A DNA stretch of 42,589 bases, from contig VHCY01000012.1 in assembly GCA_016871595.1 (NCBI GenBank), positions 1-42,589 on the forward strand, written 5' to 3'. Positions 8,087 to 16,443 of the stretch are shown in pieces; within the stretch, counting starts at the first letter, position 1; every line of letters begins with the position of its first letter. The position numbers were made by a program, and so were the translations under genes. This DNA comes from Verrucomicrobiota bacterium (GTDB lineage: Bacteria > Verrucomicrobiota > Verrucomicrobiia > Opitutales > Opitutaceae). The notes beneath the pieces were generated by a model that did no database searches, was not told where the DNA came from, and saw only the letters and a list, made by a program, of their open reading frames with translations.

Positions 8087-10669
8087 TTACAGCGCGGCCG
8101 GGGCGGGGCGAGGAGAACCTGCGGGCGCAGGTTCGGGCGGGCGCGCCAGCCAGGCGGCGAGGTCGGCGTCCGTGGCGAGGGTGGTCCCGCCCTGATAGGC
8201 CGGGGCCAGGAGTTCCGCGTAAGCCGGCTCCGCGAAGCGGCGGCAGTGCAGGAGGATGCGGGCGTGGTGCCCCGGGGCGCGGACGAGGCGGCCGAGCGCC
8301 TGGTTCACCTTGGTCATCCCGGGCAACTGGTACACCCGGCGGAAGGCCGCGTCGCGATCGAGGCCCGCGCGCGTGGCCTCTTCCATCCGGGCCTTCTGCA
8401 CGGGGTTGACCTCGGGGAGGGCGGGGCCCGCGACCAGCGCGTGGCGGACGCGGCCGCCCAGGGCGTCGATGCCCTCGGCGAAGCTGGAGCCGAGGATCAG
8501 GCCGAGCACGTCCCCGCGGTCGAGGGCGGCGTTGATCCAGCCCGCCTGCGCCGCGAGGTCGAGGCCGCGCGGTTGGAGCGCGAGCGGGAGGACGAGGCCC
8601 AGCTCCTCGGCGGCGTCGCGCACGGCCTCGGCGTAAGCGTAGGAGGGGAAGAAGGCCGCGACGGGGCCGCCCGCGCACCGGTGCAGCGCGGCGGCGGTGG
8701 CGGCGGTGGTCCCGTGGTGGCGGCCACGTTGCTGGAAACTCGTGTCCACGCGGAGGTCACGGGCGACGTCGTAGGCCCCGTCCCGCCAGGGGGCGTGGGC
8801 CGAGAGGAGCCGCGGGGTGGCGGCGTCGCGCTGCTCCTCCTCGCGCAGCAGGGCGGCGGCGCTGGTGAGTTGCCGGAACAGGCGCCGGGTGTCGCGCTTG
8901 GTCAGGTCCCCGAGGCGTTCCGGGGCGGGGGCGGGGCTGGGCGCGGGCGCCGGGGCGGGGGGCGTGTCGAGCCCGCAGGCGGTGGCGAAGCCCTCGAGCG
9001 GGCTCAAGGTGGCGCTGGCGAAGACCACCCCGCCGAAGACGCGGAGGAGGGTGCCGATCGGCTGGGCGGCGTCGAGGCAGGTGAGGACGAGGCGGCCCTT
9101 TTCCGGGCTCCACCAGAGGCGGGGGGGCGCCGCGGGGTCCCCGAGCGCCGCGACCAGCGCGGGCGCCTCCCAGAGGGCCGCGCTCGCGGTCGGGCCGAGG
9201 GCGGCGAAATCCACCCCGGTGCCGCGCAGCGCGGCGGCGATTTCCCCGAGCAGGTGGCGGGCATCGTCCTCGTCGTGGGCCGGGAGCGCGTCCCGTTTGG
9301 GCAGGCGGTGCAGGAAGTGGCACCAGTGCTCCCACGCCCACACCAGCGCGGCGCCGGGCCGGACGCGGTGGAGCTCCTCGCGCACCGCGAAGGCGTCGGC
9401 GGCGGCGCAGGCGTGCGAAAGCGCGTCGGCGGCGCGGGCGGGGAGGTTGTGCGCCTCGTCGATCACGAGCAGCGTGCGGGCCGGGTCGTACCCGGGCTGG
9501 CCGCCGAAGAGGCCGCGGCTGCGCGGGGCGAAGACGTAGTTGTAATCCCCGATCCACACGTCGTGGAAGGCGAGGGCGGTGCGGGTGATCTCGTAGGGGC
9601 AGACCCCGGCGTCGCGGCCGGCCGCGCGCAGCGCCTCCACGTCGCGCGCGTGGGCCTCGTCGAGGTGGAAGCGCGAGAGGCCGGCCCGCTCCCAGCGGAG
9701 GGCGGTGTCGGCGAGGTGCGGGCAGGCGTCGCGGACGCAGTGGAAGACGGCATTGATGCAGTGCTCGGCCTTGTTGCGGACGTGCCACACGGCGACCGGC
9801 GGGCCCGACCCGGCGCCGGCGTCGGGGGGGCGCATCGCGGCGAGGGTCTGGACGACCTGCAGTTGCCCGGTGGCCTTGCTGGTGAGGTAAAGGAGGCGGT
9901 CGAAGTGGCCGGTGCGGAGCTGGCCGAGCGCGAACTCCAGCAGTACCCCCGTCTTGCCGAAGCCGGTTGGGGCCTCGAGGCCCACCAGCGGGTGCCGGGC
10001 GAAGAGCGCGGTGAGCTCGGCGACGGTGCGTTCCTGGCCCGGCCGGGGGGTGGCGAAGGCGGGCTGGAAGCGGAGCGTGCGCAGGCGGGTCCGGGCGCGG
10101 AGGCGCAGCTCGAGAAAATCGGCCACGCGGTCCAGCTGCGCGCGGAACGCGGCCTCGTCCGCCGGATCGAGCGGGACGGTCTGGAGCAGGCCGGTGCCCG
10201 CCTCGACGAAGACCAGTTCGGCGGCGGCCGCGGCCGGGAGCGGGGGGTCTTCCGGCGCGGGCGCGGCGAGGCCGAGCCGCAGCAGGGCGGCGTAGGTCGC
10301 GAGCTGGATGAAGTACGCCGGGTGCTCCGCGCGGAGCTCGGCCGGGTCGGCCGGCAGGTCCCGGAGCACCGACTTGATCTCGCGCAGGGTGCCGCCCGCG
10401 GGCCCGGGCAGCAGCTGGTCCACGCGGCCCGTCAGCGTGAGGCGCCAGCCGCGGTGCACGAGGGTGCCGCTGATCCCGACCTCGAAGCGGGCGGCGGCCC
10501 CGTGCGCCGTGGCTGCGCGGGCGCGGAGTTCCTGGTGCCAGCGCGTGCCGAGCTGCGCCCGCCAGAGGCCGCCACCGCCTTCGGTGCTGGCCTCGGCCGG
10601 GCCGGCGGTGAACGCGGAGAATTCTCCCGCGCCGAGGGCGGCGGTGCGCTGGTCGAGGTCGAAGTTCAC
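8087..10669 (-). CDS. RecB-like nuclease fused to an XPD/DinG-type Fe-S DNA helicase
   Basis: An 860-residue fusion starting at a GTG whose last bases overlap the upstream stop (GTGA). The N-terminal ~200 residues carry a RecB/Cas4-type PD-(D/E)XK nuclease pattern: His45 in GTRWHQEL, Asp84 in GRVDQLL, E97-x-K99 in LREIKS, and Gln122/Tyr126 in FIQLATYAALL. The helicase part has Walker A APTGFGKT (233-240) and DEAH at 404-407 in LLVIDEAHNLP. SATLSPLEGF and the arginine-finger motif QALGRLVRAPG lie near the C-terminus. Four cysteines between Walker A and DEAH (C304, C311, C316, C357) match the Fe-S cluster of XPD/DinG helicases. It should unwind and cut DNA in repair or recombination. The 4-bp overlap with a RecO-like gene supports joint function. 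Longer upstream starts in this frame are antisense artefacts. Confidence 0.88.
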   Translation of the reverse strand: MNFDLDQRTAALGAGEFSAFTAGPAEASTEGGGGLWRAQLGTRWHQELRARAATAHGAAARFEVGISGTLVHRGWRLTLTGRVDQLLPGPAGGTLREIKSVLRDLPADPAELRAEHPAYFIQLATYAALLRLGLAAPAPEDPPLPAAAAAELVFVEAGTGLLQTVPLDPADEAAFRAQLDRVADFLELRLRARTRLRTLRFQPAFATPRPGQERTVAELTALFARHPLVGLEAPTGFGKTGVLLEFALGQLRTGHFDRLLYLTSKATGQLQVVQTLAAMRPPDAGAGSGPPVAVWHVRNKAEHCINAVFHCVRDACPHLADTALRWERAGLSRFHLDEAHARDVEALRAAGRDAGVCPYEITRTALAFHDVWIGDYNYVFAPRSRGLFGGQPGYDPARTLLVIDEAHNLPARAADALSHACAAADAFAVREELHRVRPGAALVWAWEHWCHFLHRLPKRDALPAHDEDDARHLLGEIAAALRGTGVDFAALGPTASAALWEAPALVAALGDPAAPPRLWWSPEKGRLVLTCLDAAQPIGTLLRVFGGVVFASATLSPLEGFATACGLDTPPAPAPAPSPAPAPERLGDLTKRDTRRLFRQLTSAAALLREEEQRDAATPRLLSAHAPWRDGAYDVARDLRVDTSFQQRGRHHGTTAATAAALHRCAGGPVAAFFPSYAYAEAVRDAAEELGLVLPLALQPRGLDLAAQAGWINAALDRGDVLGLILGSSFAEGIDALGGRVRHALVAGPALPEVNPVQKARMEEATRAGLDRDAAFRRVYQLPGMTKVNQALGRLVRAPGHHARILLHCRRFAEPAYAELLAPAYQGGTTLATDADLAAWLARPPEPAPAGSPRPAPAAL

Positions 10670-11292
10670 GGCTCGGCGCGCGGCAGGATCTCCGTGTGCC
10701 CGCGCAGGTAGTGCTCCAGTCGCCCGAGCAGGCGCTCGACCTCCTCCGGCGCGGCGGTCTGCGCGGCCAGCGGCTGGTTGAGCAGGTGTGCGACGGTCGC
10801 GCGGTCGGCGGCCGGCAGCGTGGGGAACCACTGTTCCCGCACGGGATGACCCTCGTCCCGCGCGAACCGGTACAGGGCCTTCAGGTAGACGATGTCCGGC
10901 CGCGCCCCCGCGTCGAACGCGGCGAGGGCGGTCGCGAGCAGGGCGCCCACGGCCGGCCGGTCCTCCTCCGCCACGGGGTGGCGGTCGATGAACGTGGCCA
11001 AGGCGGAGGCGCGCCGCAGGGTCTCGTAGCCGCGGCCGATGCCGGTGTGGCGCCGGACGATCACGACCCCGCGCACGAACCAGGTCCGGCCGCCGCGGCC
11101 GCCCTCGAGTTCTAGCGCGGCCTCATCGAACAGGTCGAGCGGGGGCAGTGCCGCGGCGGCGGCGCGGGGCGCCCGTTGCATCAGGTGCAGGGCGCCGTGT
11201 TCCGGGGAGAAGGCCCCGTGCGCGAGGTAGCCGTCCTTCGCCGGGCGGCGGGTGAGCACGAACGCCGTGGTCTGGAGGCTCGGCCCGGGCAC
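10666..11292 (-). CDS. RecO-like DNA repair protein (putative)
   Basis: A 208-residue protein. The N-terminal TTAFVLTRRPAKDGYLAHG with FSPEHGALHLM resembles the OB-fold start of RecO, whose members load RecA through the RecFOR pathway. The rest is helical (ETLRRASALATFIDRHP, IVYLKALYRFARDEGHP), as in the RecO C-terminal domain. It contains no cysteine, so the zinc knuckle of some RecO proteins is absent, and the similarity is distant. The start is GTG at 11292, 7 bp after the stop of the DUF502 gene. Its stop overlaps the start of the nuclease-helicase gene, implying translational coupling. If it is not RecO, it is an uncharacterised partner of that helicase. Confidence 0.6.
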   Translation of the reverse strand: MPGPSLQTTAFVLTRRPAKDGYLAHGAFSPEHGALHLMQRAPRAAAAALPPLDLFDEAALELEGGRGGRTWFVRGVVIVRRHTGIGRGYETLRRASALATFIDRHPVAEEDRPAVGALLATALAAFDAGARPDIVYLKALYRFARDEGHPVREQWFPTLPAADRATVAHLLNQPLAAQTAAPEEVERLLGRLEHYLRGHTEILPRAEP

Positions 11293-11299
11293 CGGCGGA

Positions 11300-11959
11300 T
11301 CAGCGCGCCGCGGCGGGCGCGGGCTCGGGCGGCGTGACGGCGCCCCCGGAGAGGATCATCTTCATCCCGTCGCCCACACTCATCTCGAGTTCCACGACCT
11401 CGGCGCGCGGCAGCATCAGCAGGAAACCGCTGGTCGGGTTCGGGGTGGTGGGCACGAACACCGTCCAGAGTTCGCCGGCGCCCGCCCGCCGCTGCGGCTC
11501 GGCCTGCGCGCGGTTGGTGAGGAAGCCGATCGTCCAGCAGCCGGGCCGCGGGTACTGCACGAGCACCACCTGGCTGAACAAATTCCGGTTCTGCGACCCG
11601 AAGGTGGCCACGATCTGCCGCACCGCGTTGTACACCGCGCCGACGCCGGGGATCCGCTGGATGGTCCGCTCGGCGAGGGACCAGAAGAACTTCCCGAGGA
11701 CGTAATTGGAAAAGAATCCGAACAGGGTCACGAGCACCACCACCACGGCGGTCGCGAGCAGGTCCCAGAGCAGCGGCGCGCCCTCCAGCGCCCGCGGAAT
11801 CAGGTCCTCGTAGAGCGGCCGGAAACTGCCCCCGACGAGGTCGACCACCTTGCGGAAGGCCCAGACCGTGACGACGAGTGGCGCCAGCAACAGCACGCCC
11901 GAAAGGAAGGCGTTGCGGCAGAGGACCCAGCGGGACGGAGGCGGCGGTTCGACGTGCAT
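11300..11959 (-). CDS. DUF502 family inner-membrane protein
   Basis: A 219-residue protein with two hydrophobic segments, about 18-38 (FLSGVLLLAPLVVTVWAF) and 64-88 (LLATAVVVVLVTLFGFFSNY). A soluble beta-rich domain follows. Family-typical stretches are IQRIPGVGAVYNAVRQIVAT and LVQYPRPGCWTIGFLT, then WTVFVPTTPNPTSGFLLML. DUF502 proteins are widespread and of unknown function. I chose the ATG at 11959 over a TTG 12 codons upstream. It lies 55 bp after the YbeY stop and 7 bp before the RecO-like gene, so it may be transcribed with both. Confidence 0.88.
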   Translation of the reverse strand: MHVEPPPPSRWVLCRNAFLSGVLLLAPLVVTVWAFRKVVDLVGGSFRPLYEDLIPRALEGAPLLWDLLATAVVVVLVTLFGFFSNYVLGKFFWSLAERTIQRIPGVGAVYNAVRQIVATFGSQNRNLFSQVVLVQYPRPGCWTIGFLTNRAQAEPQRRAGAGELWTVFVPTTPNPTSGFLLMLPRAEVVELEMSVGDGMKMILSGGAVTPPEPAPAAAR

Positions 11960-12014
11960 CGGGGCAGGTGTCGCAGGGCCATCCGGCGCAGGCAATGCAA
12001 AGGCGCGCGCCCCG

Positions 12015-12500
12015 CTAGCGCCGCCAGCTGAACCGCGGCAGCGCCGCCGCGTCCGCCAGCAGCCTTAGCGCCCGCGCCTCCGCCCGGCGCATCGCGCGCT
12101 TGCGGCGCGGCTCCAGGTCGTCGTGCCCCGCGAGGTGCAGCCAGCCGTGCACGAGGTAGAGGGCCAACTCCGCCGCGAGGTCGCTCCGCCGCTCCCGCGC
12201 GCAGCGAGCCGCGGTGTCGGCCGAGACGCAGATCTCCCCGCCGGTGCCCAGCGCCGGGTCCGCGGCGAAGGTGATGACGTCGGTCGTGGTCGGGTCGTCG
12301 AGGAACCGGCCGTGCAGGGCCGCGAGGGCGTCGTCGGTGAGGAACGCCACCGAGAGTTCCCCCGCGGGGGGGGGTGGGTCCGCTTCCGGGGCGAAGCGCG
12401 CGTGGGCCGCGTCGAGGACCGCGAGGGCCCGCCGGACGGAGGCCCGGTCCACTCGCAGGCGCGGGTGCCGGTTGGCGATGACGCAGGTCCGCGGGGTCAT
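12015..12500 (-). CDS. ybeY: Endoribonuclease YbeY (16S rRNA maturation)
   Basis: A 161-residue metal-dependent endoribonuclease of the UPF0054 family, which acts in 3'-end maturation of 16S rRNA and ribosome quality control. The family core is visible: ELSVAFLTDDALAALHGRFL, then DPTTTDVITFAAD, GGEICVSADTA and the metal site HGWLHLAGHDDLE (118-130). In most YbeY proteins this site reads HGxLHLxGYDH with three histidine ligands. Here H118 and H122 are kept but the third position (128) is aspartate, with an extra histidine at 126. The gene overlaps the end of the PgpH-type gene by 4 bp (ATGA), reproducing the widespread phoH-pgpH-ybeY order and suggesting translational coupling. Confidence 0.93.
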   Translation of the reverse strand: MTPRTCVIANRHPRLRVDRASVRRALAVLDAAHARFAPEADPPPPAGELSVAFLTDDALAALHGRFLDDPTTTDVITFAADPALGTGGEICVSADTAARCARERRSDLAAELALYLVHGWLHLAGHDDLEPRRKRAMRRAEARALRLLADAAALPRFSWRR

Positions 12501-14827
12501 CCGGCCGGGGTACCGCGGGCGGCGGGCTCGTTGGCCGGCGGATAGGCGACGCGCGCGTGGAGCATGTTCTGGAGCGTGAACTGGAAGCTGCCGCGGACGC
12601 GCGCGAGCTCCTCGAAGGTCAGCGGTGCCTCGTCCAGCTGACCGTCGCCCAGGCGTTCCGCCACGACCCGCTGGATAACCTGCTGGAGGTCCTCGGGCCC
12701 GGGCTGGCGCAGCGACCGCGTGGCCGCTTCGACGCCGTCGGCGAGCATGATGATGGCCGCCTCGCGGGTCTCTGGGCGCGGCCCCTCGTAGCGAAAATCG
12801 GCCTCCGCCGGCGGCGGCTCCCCGCGGGCGCGCGCGGACTCGAGGGCGCGCTGGTGGAAGTAGCGGACGAGGGTGGTTCCGTGATGCTGGCGGATGACGT
12901 CCGTCACGGCGCGCGGCAGCTGGTGCCGCCGGGCGAGCTCGATTCCGTCGGGCACGTGGCGCCGGATGAGGCGGGCGGACTCCGCGGGAGCCAGTCCGGC
13001 GTGGACGTTGGCGCGGTCGCGCTGGTTCTCGCTGAAGCAGGCGGGGCGCTCGGTCTTGCCCACGTCGTGGAAGAGGGCCGCCACCCTCGCCACCAACGGG
13101 TTGGCGCCGACCGCGCCCGCGGCGTTCTCCGCCAGCTGCGCCACCACGAGCGAGTGGTGGTAGGTGCCGGGCGCCTCGAGCTGCATCCGCCGGAGCAGGG
13201 GATGGTTGAAATCGGTCAGCTCGAGCAGGGTGATGTCGGTCGTCCGCTTGAAGAGGCTCTCGAGCACGGGCAGCAGCCCAACCACGGCCACGCCAGTGAG
13301 GAGGCCGGCGCCGAGCCCGGCGATCATCTGGCGGCCGAGCGTCTCCAGCGGGGTCTGGTCGGCGAGCCCGATCAGCGCCGCGGCCGCCGCCATCGTGAGC
13401 CCGCCCATCCCGCCCGCCCGCACCACCGCGCCCCGGCGGCGCGCCTCGCGGCCCGCGTGAATCGCGACGAGGGAGGCGAGGAAGGTCAGCACCAGCAGGT
13501 CGAGGCGGTTGCCGTAGATGACGCCGGTGAAGATCGAGACCAGCAGCGCCATAAAGATTCCCGACCCCGCGTCGATCAGGATGGCCACGAGCAGCGGCGC
13601 GAGGGCGGTCGGCGCCACGTAGGGCAGGGTGGAGCCCCAGGCCTCGTCGCGCAGGAAGAACTCGGCGCCGCCCAGGGAGTAGTTCGCCCGGATCAGGGTC
13701 AGGTTCGCGATCACCACCAGCGCCAGCAGGCCGATCCGGGCGTTGCTCCGCAGGGTCTCCGCATCCTCGATCCGGATGTAGATCAGTGAGGCGATCACCA
13801 TCGCCACCACCAGCAGCACCCGGCCCAGCAGCGTCAGGCCTTCCTGGGTCGCCGCGTCCGCGTGCTCCCGCAGGTAGTTGCGGTGCGCGTTCAGCAGCTC
13901 GAAGACCTCCGGCGTCACCTTGTCCCCCGGCTCCACCAGCGTCTGGCCCTGCACGACGCGGACGGTGACGGGCCGCAGGGCCTGGCTGACGGCCTCCTCG
14001 CGCGCGGCGGTCGCGAGGCGGTCGAAGACGAGGTTGGGGGTGACGCCGAACCGGAAGAGGCGGAACACGGCCTGCGCCGCTACCCGCGGCACCTGGTCCC
14101 CTGCGAGGCTGCCCCGGAGGACGGCGAGGGCGTCCTCGAGGGACTGCACCGGCTGCGAGGAAGCGGTGTCGTCCGCCCGTCGGACCTGGAAGGCGACGAG
14201 GCCGTCGGCACCGGTGCCCCCGAGGGAAGCGTCAGCCACGCCCTGGGCGTAGATGTCGCGCAGGGCCCTCAGGCCCTCGTCGAAGAGGGCCGCCCGCGTC
14301 GCCGCGTCCCCGGCGCCGAGCACGGCCGCGATGTCCTCCGGCGCGGCGTGGTAGGGGCCGGGGGCGTTGAAGGCGGCGGCGATCCGCGCCAGCTCGGGTT
14401 GGAAGCGCAGCAGCGCCGAGGAGGCGTCCCCGGGGTGGGTCCGCTCGAATTCCGCCAGTTGCGGGAGCAGCAAGTTCGCCGCCGCCTCGAAGCGCCGCAG
14501 CGGCTCGGGATCGAGGCGGTAGATGGGCGGCACGCGGTTCCGGAACTGCTCGCGGGCGGCTCGGGTCTTCTCTGCGCTCTCGTAGCCGAACGAGGCTTGC
14601 GCCACCACGCGGGCCGTGGCGGGCTGGTTTAGTCGCAGGGGGGCATCCAGCGTCGTGAGTCCGGCGGAACTCACCAGTACGATCGCGGCCACGGTCAGGA
14701 TGAAGATCAGGGCCGCGACCAGCCGGCTGCGGTCGAGGAACTCGGTCCAGGCCGCGCGCGCTCCGGTCCCCGGGGCGGGACCGCCGAGCCCGGCGAGCAG
14801 GCGCTGCCAGAGGGAAGGGTCGGACAT
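12497..14827 (-). CDS. PgpH-type 7TM-HD domain protein (putative c-di-AMP phosphodiesterase)
   Basis: A 776-residue membrane protein with the PgpH/YqfF architecture. One N-terminal membrane segment (about 36-56) and a large extracytoplasmic 7TMR-HDED region (about 60-325, including FGYESAEKTRAAREQFRNRV and VVQGQTLVEPGDKVTPEVFE) come first. Several membrane helices (about 332-520) and a cytoplasmic HDIG-type HD domain (about 548-740) follow. Metal ligands are in TYHHSLVVAQLAENA (H557/H558), ALFHDVGKTERP (H587-D588), DVIRQHHG and IIMLADGVEAATRS. In Listeria PgpH this family hydrolyses cyclic di-AMP. No diadenylate cyclase is encoded in the window, so the substrate is by homology. It lies 3 bp after phoH and overlaps ybeY by 4 bp. 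Confidence 0.92.
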   Translation of the reverse strand: MSDPSLWQRLLAGLGGPAPGTGARAAWTEFLDRSRLVAALIFILTVAAIVLVSSAGLTTLDAPLRLNQPATARVVAQASFGYESAEKTRAAREQFRNRVPPIYRLDPEPLRRFEAAANLLLPQLAEFERTHPGDASSALLRFQPELARIAAAFNAPGPYHAAPEDIAAVLGAGDAATRAALFDEGLRALRDIYAQGVADASLGGTGADGLVAFQVRRADDTASSQPVQSLEDALAVLRGSLAGDQVPRVAAQAVFRLFRFGVTPNLVFDRLATAAREEAVSQALRPVTVRVVQGQTLVEPGDKVTPEVFELLNAHRNYLREHADAATQEGLTLLGRVLLVVAMVIASLIYIRIEDAETLRSNARIGLLALVVIANLTLIRANYSLGGAEFFLRDEAWGSTLPYVAPTALAPLLVAILIDAGSGIFMALLVSIFTGVIYGNRLDLLVLTFLASLVAIHAGREARRRGAVVRAGGMGGLTMAAAAALIGLADQTPLETLGRQMIAGLGAGLLTGVAVVGLLPVLESLFKRTTDITLLELTDFNHPLLRRMQLEAPGTYHHSLVVAQLAENAAGAVGANPLVARVAALFHDVGKTERPACFSENQRDRANVHAGLAPAESARLIRRHVPDGIELARRHQLPRAVTDVIRQHHGTTLVRYFHQRALESARARGEPPPAEADFRYEGPRPETREAAIIMLADGVEAATRSLRQPGPEDLQQVIQRVVAERLGDGQLDEAPLTFEELARVRGSFQFTLQNMLHARVAYPPANEPAARGTPAG

Positions 14828-14830
14828 TGG

Positions 14831-15793
14831 TCAGGCGGGGCCGGGAGCCCGGTAGGCCTCGTAGGCGGCGATGATCCGCTGCACCAGCGGGTGGCGCACA
14901 ACGTCCGCGCCGCTGAAGGTGTGGAAGTCGATGCCGGGAATGTCCGCCAGGATGTGGCGCACCTCGAGCAGCCCGCTCGCCTTCGCCTTGGGCAGGTCGA
15001 TCTGGGTGATGTCGCCGGTGACGACCATCCGCGATTCCTCCCCGAGGCGAGTGAGGAACATCATCATCTGCTCGGGCGTGGTGTTCTGGGCCTCGTCGAG
15101 GATGATGAAGGCGCGCGAGAGGGTGCGGCCGCGCATATAGGCCAGCGGGGCGATCTCGATCACCCCCTTCTCGCTCAGGTGGGCCACGTCCTCGGCGTCC
15201 AGCATGTCGTGCAACGCGTCATAGAGGGGCCGGAGGTAGGGGAGGATCTTCTCGCGGAGGTCGCCGGGCAGGAACCCGAGGGCCTCGCCGGCCTCGACCG
15301 CGGGCCGGGTCAGGATGATGCGCTCGACCTGATTCTGGAGGAGGGCGTTCACCGCCGCGGCCATCGCGAGGTAGGTCTTGCCGGTGCCGGCGGGGCCGAT
15401 CCCGAAGACCACCGGGTGGGCCAGCATCGATTGCAGGTAGAGCTTCTGGCCGAGGGTCTTCGGGACGATCGTGCGCCGGTTGGTGGCGATCACCAGCGGG
15501 GTCGCCAGCAACCCCTGGAGCTGCGCGCCCTCGCCGCGCGCGAAGGCGTCGGTCAGGCGGTGGAAGTCCGGCGTGCGGATGGTCATCCCCTGGCCGCGCG
15601 CCTGGTCGAGGAAGGTGAACAGTGCCTCCGCGCGGGCCACGGGCTCGTCCTCGCCCTCGAGGCGGAGCCAATCCTCGCGACTGGTGAGCCGCACGCCGAG
15701 GGTGCGCTCGGCGTGGACGAGATTCTCCTCGCGGCCGGCGTAGAGGGCGGCGGCGTGGCGGGGGCTGGGGTAGTGCAGCGTGCGGGAGGCCAT
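14831..15793 (-). CDS. PhoH family P-loop ATPase
   Basis: A 320-residue cytoplasmic protein of the PhoH-like group, proposed to act in RNA metabolism with YbeY. An N-terminal KH-like region (about 1-70, [19 protein letters not shown]) precedes the ATPase core. [20 protein letters not shown] leads to Walker A GPAGTGKT (133-140). [20 protein letters not shown] and [20 protein letters not shown] follow, then Walker [21 protein letters not shown] and [13 protein letters not shown]. All key residues are intact. It is the first gene of the phoH-pgpH-ybeY block, and its ATG at 15793 lies 4 bp after the stop of the HIT gene. Confidence 0.94.
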   Translation of the reverse strand: MASRTLHYPSPRHAAALYAGREENLVHAERTLGVRLTSREDWLRLEGEDEPVARAEALFTFLDQARGQGMTIRTPDFHRLTDAFARGEGAQLQGLLATPLVIATNRRTIVPKTLGQKLYLQSMLAHPVVFGIGPAGTGKTYLAMAAAVNALLQNQVERIILTRPAVEAGEALGFLPGDLREKILPYLRPLYDALHDMLDAEDVAHLSEKGVIEIAPLAYMRGRTLSRAFIILDEAQNTTPEQMMMFLTRLGEESRMVVTGDITQIDLPKAKASGLLEVRHILADIPGIDFHTFSGADVVRHPLVQRIIAAYEAYRAPGPA

Positions 15794-15797
15794 CGGT

Positions 15798-16301
15798 TCA
15801 GGCGACCGGCGGGAGCGTGGCGGCGGCGGCCCGGAGTTTCTCCCAGGTCGCCTCGAGGGCCTCGGGCAGGACGCGGGTCTGGCCGAGCACGGGCATGAAG
15901 TTGTGGTCGCCGTTCCAGCGGGGGACGATGTGGCCGTGCAGGTGCGCGATGCTGCCGCCGGCGACGCCCGCCCCGAGGTTGAAGCCGAGGTTGAACCCGT
16001 CGGGCCGCAGCGCGGCGGTCAGGATCCGCTGCCCGGCGAGGAGGGTGTCGAAGAGGTCCGCCCGCTCGTCCGCGCGCAGTTCCCCGATTTCCCGGACCTC
16101 GCGGAAGGGCACGGCCAGGAGGTGGCCCGGGTTGTAGGGGAAACGGTTCAGGATGAGGTAACTCAGGGGGGTGCGGTGGACGATCAGCGCCACCCGGTCA
16201 TCGCCCAGCGCGGGCAACTCGGTGAACGGGCGCTCCATCCGTTCCGGGTAACGCGGCGCCGCGATGTACTCCATCCGCCAGTAGGCGTGCAGCTGTTGCA
16301 T
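15798..16301 (-). CDS. HIT-family nucleotide hydrolase/transferase (Ap4A phosphorylase-like)
   Basis: A 167-residue protein with the histidine-triad fold. The catalytic motif is HLHGHIVPRW (H120, H122, H124), preceded by FNLGFNLGAGVAGGSIA. The substrate pocket strand NRFPYNPGHLLAVPFREV is typical of the group related to Ap4A phosphorylases and bacterial HIT hydrolases. These enzymes act on dinucleoside polyphosphates or nucleoside phosphoramidates; the exact substrate is not predictable. The ATG at 16301 matches the usual short N-terminus (MQQLHAYWRMEYI), while the frame upstream is open only as an antisense artefact of purD. It is the first gene of the minus-strand phoH block and divergent from purD, so a bidirectional promoter should lie in 16302-16443. 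Confidence 0.9.
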   Translation of the reverse strand: MQQLHAYWRMEYIAAPRYPERMERPFTELPALGDDRVALIVHRTPLSYLILNRFPYNPGHLLAVPFREVREIGELRADERADLFDTLLAGQRILTAALRPDGFNLGFNLGAGVAGGSIAHLHGHIVPRWNGDHNFMPVLGQTRVLPEALEATWEKLRAAAATLPPVA

Positions 16302-16381
16302 TGGGTTTCGGGGGGAAGGCGGACCGGCCGCGGGAGGGGCAGGAAAGGGCGGGGGCGGGGGGATGTCAAAACCCGCTTCGG

Positions 16382-16404
16382 CCCCGCGCGGCGCGGGGAT
16401 TTTT
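16382..16404 (+). terminator. Terminator-like hairpin with T-run in the purD leader
   Basis: CCCCGCGC (16382-16389) and GCGCGGGG (16391-16398) are perfect inverted copies. With a realistic loop of 3-5 bases they leave a 6-7 bp GC stem, followed by ATTTTT (16399-16404). It points toward purD and lies 40 bp before its preferred start, with no plus-strand gene upstream. It may therefore be an attenuator in the purD leader, or may sit upstream of the promoter. Confidence 0.45.
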
Positions 16405-16443
16405 GCTTTCCGCCCCCCCGGCGCATCGCCCAAGGTCCGCCGC

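Noticed and set aside
7691-10711. 1006-codon plus-strand open frame opposite the helicase and secreted-protein genes
   Set aside because: Low-complexity G/A/R/E-rich translation with no domain, lying antisense to genes with full motif sets; typical of GC-rich shadow frames.
10670-10831. Longer N-terminus for the nuclease-helicase protein
   Set aside because: The extension overlaps the coding region of the RecO-like gene and is Arg/Ala/Pro-rich; the GTG overlapping the stop codon is the better start.
12557-16137. Plus-strand frames opposite the pgpH-type, phoH and HIT genes
   Set aside because: No recognisable domain and mirrored composition of the real genes on the other strand.
16363-16443. 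Earlier ATG for purD
   Set aside because: Adds 27 non-homologous residues and translates through a terminator-like hairpin; the GTG at 16444 matches the family start.
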